Source of the DNA: Taeniopygia guttata
Lineage: Eukaryota > Chordata > Aves > Passeriformes > Estrildidae
NCBI RefSeq assembly: GCF_048771995.1
Contig: NC_133030.1
Location: forward strand, 40,238,001-40,302,000
DNA length: 64,000 nucleotides
Reading direction: 5' to 3'
Of the stretch, positions 37,906 through 48,493 are shown piece after piece (positions within the stretch are counted from its first letter, which is position 1; every line of letters begins with the position of its first letter). A program made the translations under genes and the position numbers. Below the pieces are notes generated by a model. The model saw only the letters and a list, made by a program, of their open reading frames with translations. It had not been told where the DNA came from and made no database searches.

Positions 37906-38650
37906 GAGGATCAGAGGGTGGCACAGGGAAATTTGCCAACAGCTTAAGGGAGACCCCTCAGCTGGTCTTCCTACTTTTTGACCTCTCACTGGGTTTTTCT
38001 CTCTATTTGCATGTGTTACACCCTGCTGGCAACTGCCAGCGCCTATGAAGGACTCAAACCAACAGCTTATGGAATAACATAAAGTTTGTTGATAAAACAA
38101 CATACCTTTGTTGATAAAAAATTGTGACAGGTTAAGATTCGGGGATTGTCAGTGGTAGTACCTGACTGCAAACACATATTTAAAGCAATACACAGGAAAA
38201 CTCTAATCCTCAGTAAAAGTATTCTGCACACACAGAGTATGATTGTTACCCATTAGGAGACCCTATGGAGGGAAAACAGGTTCAGCCTATTGATAGGTCC
38301 CAGCAGTTACAATGGAGACTTCCCTAACTTTTCTCCCGTTCTCAACTTACTTTCATACTATTTCTTATTGTTTAGGGGGAGCTTGAGTGACTCGAGTCAT
38401 AAATACCTTTGTTACTGATTCATGTAAAATTCTCTTGCTTTGCTGTTAAAGATACAGTCACGACAATATAGAGGACGTACCCAGTGAGGAGTGGCTGTAC
38501 TAGTTGTACCTTGAGGGTGGGTGACTTTGGGGTGGAGTTGTGTGTTAACATTACAATTAGCCTATAATGGACCAAGGGAGAGAAGCAGTGAATCAAAGGA
38601 GAGGTTGCTCTCGAGCTGTTGGCTCAGCAGCAGAACATCTCCCCTCCCTT
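37906..38650. mobile_element. Unassigned, probably mobile-element-derived block
   Basis: Directly after the CR1 fragment the composition changes. Several CpGs (near 38141, 38338, 38394, 38461, 38477 and 38612) stand out against the CpG-poor desert, and the block is moderately GC-rich with no open frame of note. A perfect 13-bp direct repeat TTTGTTGATAAAA occurs at 38085-38097 and 38107-38119. Retained CpGs suggest a relatively young insertion such as a solo LTR, but I could not identify ends, target duplication or family. Treat the type as tentative. Confidence 0.3.
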
Positions 38651-41600
38651 GGCTGACAGGTGCTATGCTGTTTATCAGCTGAAAGTGCCATCAAGTTCCC
38701 CTCCCTGCAAGGATTTCAACAAAGTCTGGCCCATGGTGTCTCCACTCTGCTCCACCCCCCCATTCCATCCCCCCCTGCAGATGCTCACAGTTGTATCAGG
38801 AATCTGCCAACTGCTTTCCATCCAGGGAGTAGCAGCTGTATTTTACCCTACAACTTCTGTACTGTTGTAACTTCTTTAAGGATGTGAATACAAATTCTCA
38901 GTTTCCTCTGATTTTACTGCCAGCCATCTTTCCACAAATGGGATATGTAATACATTTATTCCTGAATTAGAAATGGGTTAAAAAATAGGGAAAAAAAGAG
39001 AATAGGATAGAATATTGTTTTCCAAAAGATTTTGTAGATGAATGATGGAGCTGTACGCCACTCAATATATTCTTAATTGTTCTAGCAAAGAGTGCAAATA
39101 ACGAGACAATTTTTGGCAGATACGAAATTATTCAAGATAGCCAAATCTTATTGTAAAGAGTTGTGTAAGGAATTAGTGTTGAGTGGTTGGGTGAGAAAAG
39201 ACTAAATTAATTCTAAGTAAAACTCCTGAGGGAAGAACAGTTTTAATTATGAAGCTCATAGTGGTGGACTCTAAATTAGCAAGGATCTCAAAACTCTTCT
39301 GATTAATTCCTCTAAGACATCACCCCAAATCTCAGCCTCCACTATCAAAAGAAAAACAGGATGCTAGGAAGCGCTGGGAAAGAATAGAAATTAAAAAAAA
39401 AAGCAACAAAAAGCTTCATTATGTGTATATTGATGAGATGGAATCATAGTAAATGGTTTGTGGAAATACAGAGGAAAATAAGACTTAGGGCAGAGAGAAG
39501 AGCAGACACAGAGGGCTAGAGGTATGGGACAACTTCTGTGAGACATATAGCTGTGTAGCAGTATTCCTCAGCTTGGAAAAGAGACAACAAAATGTGGGTG
39601 TGAGGGAGGAATAGGAAATTATGAATGACATGAAGAAACTGAATAGGGAATGATTACTCACTGTGGGGTACCCAAGGAAACTATTAGGCAGCAGGTTTAA
39701 AACAAACAAAAGAAAGCCCTTTCCTGCATAACAATATTACATGTTGAGATTCATTTTCATTGGATGCCAAAATTACAAATAAATAAAAAAAAATGATTAA
39801 ACAATTTTGTAAAGGAAAGACTGTAAAGAGCTATTAAACATGAGATGGATGATTTGAAACAGAAGTAGCTGGCAGCTACTGTTCTACTTTCCCTCTTTCA
39901 TATGTTCTTTTTTTTCTTAACATCAGGTGCGGGCCACTAGCTGAGAAAAATCTTTTGGTTTTTAGTTTGATCTAGCATATCTGTTTTTATGTAAAACAGC
40001 CTAGAATATATGGTTTATTCAATACCAAGTATACAAGCTCTGATTCTGCTATCCTTTATCCCAGCCTATTGTCAATATAAAAGCTAACCTGGTCTCTTTT
40101 GGGCGGCATGATTAAATGTCATATAACTGAGCACTTCTGAATCAGTAATATGTCAATAATAATCCAACCAAAACCTTCTATTAAATGACACTTTTTAGAC
40201 ATTTATCATGTATGTAATGGTATACAAATATTTTCAATGTTACTAAGAAAAAGGAATAAATATAGAATATACAAATTGAGACTCAATAAATACTGCATGG
40301 CTCAAGGACAAATGGTTGACATATATCTCAACATCAAGGGATGCTAATTCGGTTTCTCTATGGCTTCTCTAATTTTGCTTTAGTGAAGTAAAATTAGGAA
40401 GGAATGAATGGTTAAGTAATCTCAATATCTTTATGTTTACAAAATAGTACCAGAAGAACATTAACCCAGGTGGTTTTTGTTCTTTATTACTGTATGGATG
40501 TGGAGACTTCCATTAATTTCAAGGGCTGCTCCCACTAAATGTGTGATTTCTGTGGGGACAAAAACCAGCCTGGTTGGAGAATGTTGGGGTCTTCACAGGT
40601 CTTCAACGCTAATGTGACAACAATCCTTTCTCTGTCAAGGCCCAGTGTGAACAAAACTACAATTTTGGAATTGGCACATGGAAGATCCACAAAGCAGAGT
40701 TGTCTCTTAGCTGCAAAGCTGACTCTGTTAGCAGAGTTGTCAGAGTTGAGAGTGAGGGAAAAATCCTGAGGGTTTTTTCTGAAGAGAGAAAATTAGAGTC
40801 TCCTGACTGCAAAGCTGGGAAAGATACAGTTTGGATTTGTTCTGCTGGTTGAGTATACTGAGGAAAAAAAAAGCCCTAAATATCTGAGGAAGAATGAAAC
40901 CCTTAGAGCTCATGCCATGGGAGAAATGAGAGAAAATGGAAAGGTTGGCTGTTAAAATTGCTATCAACAACAGAAATACTGGACCAAGGACCAAGTGTTC
41001 TCCTTGCAATTTCAAATTTATAAACAGGTACTGTTGTATTTTTTAGAATATTCACTTCTGAAAGCTGAAGAATGACAAGGCTCATTTGAATGGGTGTCTT
41101 GCCACTCAGGCATCTTCCTAATGGAGCTGGGACTTGTACTGACATTGGTTTCTGGGATAAGAGGTCTGGCAGCATTAGATAGGGCAGTGGTTTCATGTGA
41201 TGATGTGTGTGCATCTGGACAGGTTCCAGCTGTAAGAGTAGCATATCTGCTGTGTCAAGTTGGACTGGCTGGAAACACCTTGTGGAGGTGGATACTGGTG
41301 GTGTTGGATATATTGCACAATGGCAATGGGCTGAATGGTCCTGTCAGGTTGTAAACCTGTGGTGTAAGAGATGCACTCTCTTGAGCACTGCATAAACATC
41401 CCGATCTTCGGGACTCGGACAGACTCTGAGAACAGTTTCTCCCTGAGCAGGGCTCAGATGTCATTGCATGTGCTTCAGTGTCCACATTTAGGTGCTTTGA
41501 GGAATTTGTGTCAAAAATTGAGGTACAAATTGAATGCAGGTATCAGTCAGTGAGGATTAGACTTCAAAATTATTGTCTTGAACTTTTCACATTTTTCTCA

Positions 41601-42818
41601 TCTTCTCTGTCATGTGTAAGGCATCATGGTCACTGCCAATTGCTTTCTGATTATGTCTGATGTATGTTTGCACCTGATGGAATCAATTAGTTATTTGCAG
41701 AACTGTGCTGAACTCACTCCTTGAGCTCCTGGAATGACAGCTTGATGAAACCAAACTAAAAGTGTGGTCTGCATTTATGCTGGAGTAGGAATACTCAAAA
41801 TGAAAAAATTCCTTATTTGCAGTCTATATGAGATAGTATCCATGTAGGTTTGTTTTCTGTGGGCTAGTGAAGAGAAAGTATTGGGTGAAAAGAAAGAGCA
41901 AGATTCAGTTCCTGCTGTTACTCTGCAATTTAAAATAAAATATCCGAGACCCACAGGCTTTGTTTCTTTGTGCTGTTAAAATGCAGGTAAACCTTTACCA
42001 TAACTGAAAATGATTTTGTATTTTAAGTTGGTAATACGCAATACAATTTCAAAATTATTTTAACAAAAAATTAATATGAAGGGAAGAAATATTTCCTCAA
42101 AACATCTGAGAATGGTAAAATAGAAACTTGCCTTCTTGATGACTTATCCCTGCAAGTTTGCTTTGAGCTTCAGAAATGAGACTGTTTTTTGGTTTGTGCA
42201 GTCATAGACATGCGGGCCCACTGAAATGAGTCTGATATAAGTAAGGTATAAACAGCAGCTCCTCTCCCACCTAGGAACAAAATACTGGAAAATAGTTGTC
42301 AAATTTTGTAACAATATTCAGACTGTAATATTTTAAAAGATGCATTCTTTTTCTCTTAACAATACAGTTTCTGTGTCAGAATTAAGATTTTTCAAATTTC
42401 AAGCAAAGTTGATAGAATTTTCTTCTAAAGTATCCACCCAAAATGAATACATTAAACCACGCATTTATTCTTTGTGTGTTTAGTTGTGAAACTTAACTTC
42501 AACAATTTAACATAAAAGTGGGATCTAGTGCTGTTGACATGCAATTATACTGGTGATAATTAATATTTGGAGGAAGAATGGGAATAGCAGGCACATATTT
42601 CTTCTAATTTTCTAGGATTAAAACAGTGAGGCTATGGTGCAAAATATTCTTCATGCTAATACTAGTTATTTTTTCTCATACTTTTTTATATATGGGACAC
42701 ATTTTAACATGCATTATACTCTATTTGTTATTTATTGCATGACATTTCTCTAGGGTAGTAGAGCAATAACAGTGTTGGAGAATGTAACAGCGAATGGTGT
42801 TTTTTTTTTTCCCACCAG
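38651..42818. other. Intergenic, nothing firmly recognised
   Basis: No gene was called. At 40900-41490 overlapping open frames occur on both strands in slightly GC-richer sequence, without a recognisable domain. A small CCCGA/TCGGG hairpin lies near 41400-41412. Confidence 0.45.
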
Positions 42819-42880
42819 TACTCTCTGGCAAGGCAACTGTCTGAATGGATGTTCTGATTGTAGCCTCTCATGTTGTACAA
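42819..42880 (+). other. Exon-like 62-bp segment with strong splice signals
   Basis: A long T tract followed by CCCACCAG gives an excellent acceptor, and the segment ends at CAA|GTAAGA, an excellent donor. The 62 nt are open in one frame as a split codon, 20 codons, then one further base. The peptide TLWQGNCLNGCSDCSLSCCT has five cysteines, as in a small extracellular Cys-rich module. I do not recognise the family. It could be one exon of an unannotated gene or non-coding RNA, or a chance pairing of splice-like motifs. It lies only about 40 bp from the minus-strand exon-like segment ending at 42922. Confidence 0.35.
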
Positions 42881-42904
42881 GTAAGAGATTTGGTGGTGCA
42901 GTTG

Positions 42905-43187
42905 TCAGACATTATTAAAAAGTTCTAGTAGATTTTCTAAATTTGAGCACAGGATTTCTGGCCTTCCTTCTGCATCTGCATTTTTTATAGTCTTTACATT
43001 GGTTTCTAGATTTGAAAGCATGTTTTCTAATATATCCTCTGTCTGGTCGCATGTGGTACTGTTATGTTTTCCTGAAGCTGTTGTTTGTGATGAATAAGAA
43101 CTATTGAAATAATCTAGTGATGCTAATTCAAATTCACTTGTAGTGCTGCTGCCTAGATACATAGTAATTGTTACAGAAGCCTCCATT
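42905..43187 (-). pseudogene. Exon-like open segment, intact member of an inverted pair
   Basis: On the minus strand an acceptor-like TTGCCCTTATCAG precedes an open frame of 93 codons starting ATG-GAG-GCT and ending at TGA. The peptide contains LENMLSNLETNVKTIKNADA and then EGRPEILCSNLENLLELFNN. It also has two N-glycosylation sequons (NSS, NST) in a Ser/Thr-rich N-terminal part, suggesting extracellular protein origin. A diverged, inverted copy lies at 45060-45315 and is frameshifted. I do not recognise the parent. It may be an exon of an unknown gene, a duplicated pseudo-exon, or part of a repeat family. No convincing donor follows: the only GT near the end is a weak GTCTGA. Confidence 0.4.
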
Positions 43188-43970
43188 CTGATAAGGGCAA
43201 ATATTCATGATGAAGACATCGCTCACTTTTAACTCATTTTCTCTTTAAGCTCAGAACTACACTGTTTTTTCCTAATGAAGAGAAGCAAAAGAACAGGCAT
43301 ATAGGTTTTGAGGATGTATATGTATGACTTTGATAACACTAAAATACTGTAACTAATCAATTTAAAAAATGTGATGCATATTGTTTGAATTTTGTGTGCC
43401 ACAATGTATTTAAAGTATGAATGTCTTGGATACCATATTGTCTACTGGCATTCTGCTTTTAAAAACTAATTTAAAAAATTTAATACTCTCCCTAAATAAT
43501 ACAGTTTCTTGGCAAAGAAAATCTCTACTGTATATCTAAAGAATCAAACACATATTTTCAGTTTAAAATCTAGGCATTTATTTCCTCCTTACCCATAACG
43601 ACTCAATTTTTTTCAGTAACTACTATTGATAATGTCTTTTAAAGAGCTGATGGTTCATTGCAACAGCCTTCATTAAATCCTATTAAGAAAATGTTGAGAA
43701 ATTATATCTTTTGGTTTGCCAAAAACTCCAGAACCAGTGACCACAAAGACATAAATTTATTTGAGTAGGATATTTGGTGAATGAATTGACTTGCAAAGGA
43801 TTGTAGATGGAGCAACTGCAGAATTTTTTTCAAATGTATACATTGCACTTTCTCAAATGATTATTGGGTTTTACTAAATTCTGTGCTGTCTGCAGAATGG
43901 CCAGATGGAATCCACCTTGGAATTGTTCACCAAGAAACCCAGTGAAATTGTTCCACAATTTACCATCATA
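43188..43970. other. Spacer, nothing recognised
   Basis: AT-rich sequence between the exon-like segment and the second CR1 fragment. No feature is supported. Confidence 0.5.
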
Positions 43971-43971
43971 T

Positions 43972-44428
43972 CTGGCTAACCAAGGAGGTATCAGACAACT
44001 GGAAGTTTGCCACTGTGATGCTTATTTACAAGAAGAGTTGGAAGGAGGTACAGGCCTGTCAGCCTGACCTCAGTACCAGGAAAGGTTATGGAGCAGATTA
44101 CCTGGAGTGCATCACAAGGCACGTACAGGACAAGCTGGGGACCAGTCAGCATGACCTCTTTTATGAACAGTTGGCTGCCTTGTGCATGGGGGAAAGGCTG
44201 TGGATATTGCCTACTTGCATTCCAGCAAAGCCTGTGTCCCACAGCATTCTCCTGGAGAAGCTTGGACAGGTGCTCTGTGCTTTCCCTGGGTGAAAAACTG
44301 TGTGGATGGTCAGGCCCAGAGAGTGGCTGTGGAAGGAGCTGCACCCAGCTGGCAGCTGGTCACCAGTGGGGTTCCCCAGGGCTCAGTGCTGGGACCAGTC
44401 CTGTTTAATGCCTTTGATGATGCTCTGG
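43972..44428 (+). mobile_element. CR1 LINE fragment, reverse-transcriptase region (dead)
   Basis: This is a second CR1 ORF2 fragment in + orientation. It has the landmarks TGGAAGTTTGCCACTGTGA, then GTTATGGAGCAGATTA, then the [18 protein letters not shown] segment, where it stops abruptly. Relative to the copy at 37170-37905 it lacks 8 bp inside the SKAFDTVSH motif, which frameshifts the RT frame. Both copies share the same derived deletion just upstream of GGACAGGTGCTCTGTGC relative to usual CR1. From 44190 onward it is about 97.5% identical to the other copy, but much less so upstream. Confidence 0.92.
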
Positions 44429-45059
44429 GTGAACTGGATCACTACATGTCTGCCTGTGAGAATATTAATTTGACAACCTGTTTGAAAAGGCCTCACAAGC
44501 CTGTCTCTTCTATGCCAGTCTTGAGTTATTTTGTCCAAACTGAAATCTTAGACCAACTTTCTTGTATCACTTCCATTAGACCTGTGAACTCATGTTCAAT
44601 TCAGAGATAGCTACTAACCTTTGATTCTAATTCCAGCCTACGATTTCATTTTCTGAGTATGAATGCTGCTAGACTTGTCAATGAGGCACAGAGGATGGGT
44701 TTGCTATGTGGGTTATTTTTCCCATTCAGGCTGTCTTGATGATTCTTGCTGCAACATTTCAAATCTTTCCTGTCTTTTCATGTAGCAGAAGTTGGCATTA
44801 TCTTGTGACTCCAATACTATGGCATACTTTTTGTCTTTTGTTTTAAATTTGTTCCTCTGACAATTCTTCATATTGCTTCAAAGGTCTTCCTTCCTGTGTT
44901 TCTATTGCCTTTAATTCCCTTGTTTTGCAAAATCTATCCTCCCTTGCTTTACTAAACTTAAGCTGTTTATTAATTCTCAAGGTTTTTCACAACAGTTTGC
45001 AGCATACTTAGGTCCTTATCTAAGTATAAGGGTGAACACCAAGCTCCAGTTGGCTCTGG

Positions 45060-45315
45060 AACAATTACTATGTATCTAGGCAGCAGCACTACAAGTGAAT
45101 GTGAATTAGCATCACTACAGATTATTCCAGTAGTTCCTATTCATCACAAACAACAACAGTTTCAGGAAAACATAACACTCCTATGTGCAGCCAGACAGGA
45201 GATAGATCAGAAAACACCTTTTCAAATCTAGAAACAAATGTAAAGGCTATAAAAAATGCAGATGCAGAAGGAAGGCCAGAAAACCTGTGATCAGATTTGG
45301 AAAACTTAATTGAAG
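45060..45315 (+). pseudogene. Decayed inverted copy of the exon-like segment at 42922-43172
   Basis: Aligned with the reverse complement of 42922-43172 it shows about 30 substitutions over 251 aligned bases (about 88% identity) and two insertions, of 2 nt and 3 nt. The 2-nt insertion shifts the frame, and CTGTGATCA creates an in-frame TGA where the other copy has CTGTGCTCA, so this copy cannot encode the peptide. Similarity stops sharply at both ends. The two copies point in opposite directions about 1.9 kb apart, with a CR1 fragment between them. Confidence 0.7.
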
Positions 45316-46160
45316 CCCAACCTTCTCTACCTACTTGTTGAAGTCCCAGGCAGACACATTTGGTTTTTTCCCCATAGTGTTCCTATACCTACCCCTAACC
45401 TGGGAAATGGGAATATCCCTATAAGCAGACCCAATCTACTCCATTATCCTCCAAATCCCTGCTTAATATTCTTTTTAACTAAGACTAATACATGAGAGCC
45501 TGAGCACAGTCTCCTGAGATCAAGCTGAGCAATGGCTGTTGCTTTATCTCCACCATTGATGCTTGCATTAATTTCCTCTGTACTTTGCAAAATAAGTCAT
45601 CTGAGGCAGGAGCAAATAGCATAAACAGTGTTACTGCAATGCAGTTGATAAGTAATGACTTTGGAAGGCTGGCACTTCTAGGAGATTTTGGAGTGGTGGC
45701 CTATGCTATATGAATGCTATAGAACATGTACCTCTGGCTGAAAAATAAGGTATTAAGGGATTTATTTTCATTTCTTTACTTCTATGAAAGGTTTATTTTA
45801 TAGAAACCTTTATTGTTTCTCAATTAAGTTATTTATATAATAATGGCGTGTGTGGGTAGCACAGGATGATAAATATTGAATATGTGGCAGTGATTCATAT
45901 TCCATGAACTCTGATCCTGACCTTCTTACAATTACCAGAACAAATTACATTAATTACACCAAATTACATGACAGGTGGAGGAAGTTGTCATTAGTATCCA
46001 TTACATTCAGCAATATAGAAAGAAACTCCCTGGTTTTCTATGGTAATTGACTGTAAGCACGACCACTCTTACATAACAGCAATACACCCTCAGGAGGTGA
46101 TGTTTTGTTTGTGTAGCTTTCATGTAAAATGAGCTTACTTATTTCAGAGTAAAAAAGTTT
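45316..46160. other. Intergenic, small hairpins only
   Basis: No gene was seen. An 8-bp-arm hairpin (AAAGGTTT / AAACCTTT) occurs at 45787-45811. Confidence 0.5.
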
Positions 46161-46187
46161 TTCCTGAGTGATAAAATCACTCAGGAA
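46161..46187. repeat. Perfect 12-bp-arm inverted repeat with 3-nt loop
   Basis: TTCCTGAGTGAT, AAA, ATCACTCAGGAA. The two arms are exactly complementary. It is preceded by A6GTTT. It is too short for a pre-miRNA. It may be a cruciform-prone site or the relic of a palindromic element. Confidence 0.9.
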
Positions 46188-46765
46188 CCTGTGTGCATAC
46201 AGATTAGGGTCTACTGTGTCCACTATTGCAGCCCCTTTTCCACCTCTCTCAAAGTCCTCTCTAGTGTGCTAAACCAAGTAGTGATGTGGGTGCCACACAT
46301 GGACCGCCTGTCAGTGTTTGTGCCAGCTGCATTGGCAGCTGCAAAGGCAATTTGTGCTCCTCTGGGGCAGACCTACATTCCTGTCTTTTACACTTTATTG
46401 CTAACTGCTGGTCTTCAGGAAAACTGTAGGAGTGCAATCGTTTGTAAGTTTCAAATTTGGGTTAACAGTGATTGTGTGTGTGTGAAATTGGATGAGAGGA
46501 AGATACAGTGGTAAGAGAAACCACATTTCCCTAGGCAAAGAAACAGTGAAAATTATATTGTGCAAAGGTCAATATCCAAAAACGTTCACCTGAAAATGAT
46601 CTAGAAGGGTCATACAGTGTGACCCACTTGACCGAGCAGTGCAGCATGGCATTTTGCTCTGCTAAGAGCCCCACCAGGATGCTTTCCCCTGGCTTTTCCT
46701 TTTTAGTCACAGTGCAATTTTTCTGAGATGAAAGACCATGATAAGAAAGGGACATATTTTGATAC

Positions 46766-47372
46766 TGTTGCATTTTAACCCCAGCCAGCAACTAAGTACC
46801 CTGCAGCTGCTCGCTCACTCCATGCCCTTCCTAGGTGGGATGGATGGGAGAATCCTAAGAATGTAAAGCCTGTGAGGTGAGATAAGAGCAGTTTAGTAAA
46901 TGAAACAAAGTAAAATATAATAATAATAATAACAATAGGGAGAAGGAGATGGAGGAGGAAAAGGGACATAAAAAAAAAAAAAAGAGAGAGGGTAATAAAC
47001 CCCAAGAGCAACAAGTGGTACACAATAGAATTGCTCACCATCCACTGGCCAATGTACAGCATGCCCTCAAGCAGTGCTCAGTCCCCCCCATCCAACTCCC
47101 TGAGTTTATAGATTGGGAATGACATTCTGTATTGCCAAACATTTCTTTGGTCAGTTTGATCATCTGTCTTGGCCAGGCTCCCTCACAGCTTTTTGTACCT
47201 CCTCACTGGCAGAGCATGAGGCACTGAAAGACCTTGACTTGGGGTAAGCATCACATAGCAACATCTAAAGTATCAGTGTGCTATCAACATTATTCTCATA
47301 CAGAATCCAAAACAGAGCTGTGTACCAGCTACTAGAAAGAAAATTAACTGTATCACAGTCAAACCAAGGACA
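46766..47372 (-). mobile_element. Solo LTR of an avian endogenous retrovirus
   Basis: Read on the minus strand, the element starts TGTCCTTGG at 47372 and ends GCAACA at 46766, about 607 bp. It shows hallmarks of a common bird LTR type: AGTTAATTTTCTTTCTAGTA, then GTTTTGGATTCTGTATGAG, then AAACTGACCAAAG, a TATA-like CTATAAACTC near 47105, a GTGAGCGAGCAGCTGC-type 3' part, and GTTGCTGGCTGGGGTTAAA near the end. No viral coding sequence flanks it, so it is a recombined solo LTR. Flanking bases (GATAC / GGTAT) give no clear target-site duplication. The copy carries an internal A14 (46970-46983) and an AAT-repeat expansion (about 46917-46934). The exact family name is not assigned. Confidence 0.82.
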
Positions 47373-47428
47373 GGTATGAACAAGTTTTCTTCATGCCTGA
47401 CATAGTTGGATTGTTTACTAAGCACAAT

Positions 47429-47494
47429 GGAAATACCCATTTTACCAAAATTTGGAATTTTTTTTTTTTTCAAAATGGGAAATATCCATTTTAC
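47429..47494. repeat. 17-bp direct repeat around a T13 tract
   Basis: GGAAATACCCATTTTAC at 47429-47445 recurs with one mismatch at 47478-47494. Between them lie a T13 run (47458-47470) and CAAAATGGG, which is also inverted relative to CCCATTTT. It resembles a small insertion with a target duplication, but no element is identifiable. Confidence 0.7.
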
Positions 47495-48470
47495 AGTTTA
47501 CTATTTCTCTTTTCAGAAAGAACTGAAGAGTATAGATAAGATCTTGTGCTTCCTTCACTCTGTTTTATAAAGCCTTTCACTGTGTTCTTTCCTGAAGAAT
47601 TAGTAATGTGTGCTTTTGCTTTCCTTTGCCTTTCACATTGTTCCATTATTCATCCTTAAACAAAGTTTTATCCCTGTTGTTAGTTTGTGTTAAGAAAAAG
47701 AATTTTAATTAAAATCTTTCAAGGCAGTATTACAAAAAGAAAAAAAAAATGTATTAAAAAAACCTGAACAACTTTCTTCTAATTTTTAAAAATCTCTAAT
47801 TGTCTGTGAGGAGTTTAGAAAATGTGACTCTAAAAAATTATGGTTAATTCCATTATCCATTATTTGTATTATTTAATTCCCTTTGTAAACAGTTTTTAGC
47901 TAGTTAAAATTCTCAAGTAATGTAATATAAATGGAGACACTTCCCTTTTCTGGAAGTCTGACCAGAGCAGACCTTGACATTGCATATAATTTATGGGCAC
48001 TATATAGCTCAATATGTCTTAGGACTGGGGCGTGAGACCCTGTTAATCTAATTGTCTCTTGTTAGGCTCTTGGAGTGGCTTAATGAAGGACAGTGTGCAA
48101 AAATAGCATGTACAATTCTTGTACATACATAGAGGGTTTTTTTAAATGCAGTAGACATGATAAAAATAAATGAAACTGTTCTATAAAACTCCAGTTTGTT
48201 TCCCAGGTAGGTGAGTTTACAATTTGATATACATAAAAAAAACCCCAGTCATGAACAACAAATGGATCTTGCTTTTAAAAAATGCAGTGAACCCCCTATG
48301 TGAGTGATGAATCAGTCATTATTTTCACATAAGCTCTTTGGTTTCAAAAATGTAGTAAAATCTCATAAATTAAATGCAATGAAGAAATGAACATGTATCA
48401 AATCTTTGCAAAAGAGGCAATGGAATCTGTTGGAGGAGACTGTGGAGAGGAAAGTTTTGAATGAAGACTT

Positions 48471-48493
48471 AAAAAAAAAAAAAAAAAAAAAAA
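48471..48493. repeat. Poly(A) tract, 23 nt
   Basis: An uninterrupted A23 on the + strand. No recognisable retrocopy lies upstream. Confidence 0.9.

Noticed and set aside
40903..41485. Overlapping open frames on both strands, considered as a retrogene or retroviral fragment
   Set aside because: No motif of a retroviral or cellular protein was found, no poly(A) tail or LTR is nearby, and the frames do not join without frameshifts.
46191..46514. 107-codon + strand open frame upstream of the LTR
   Set aside because: No recognisable product, and it is not continuous with any retroviral gene.
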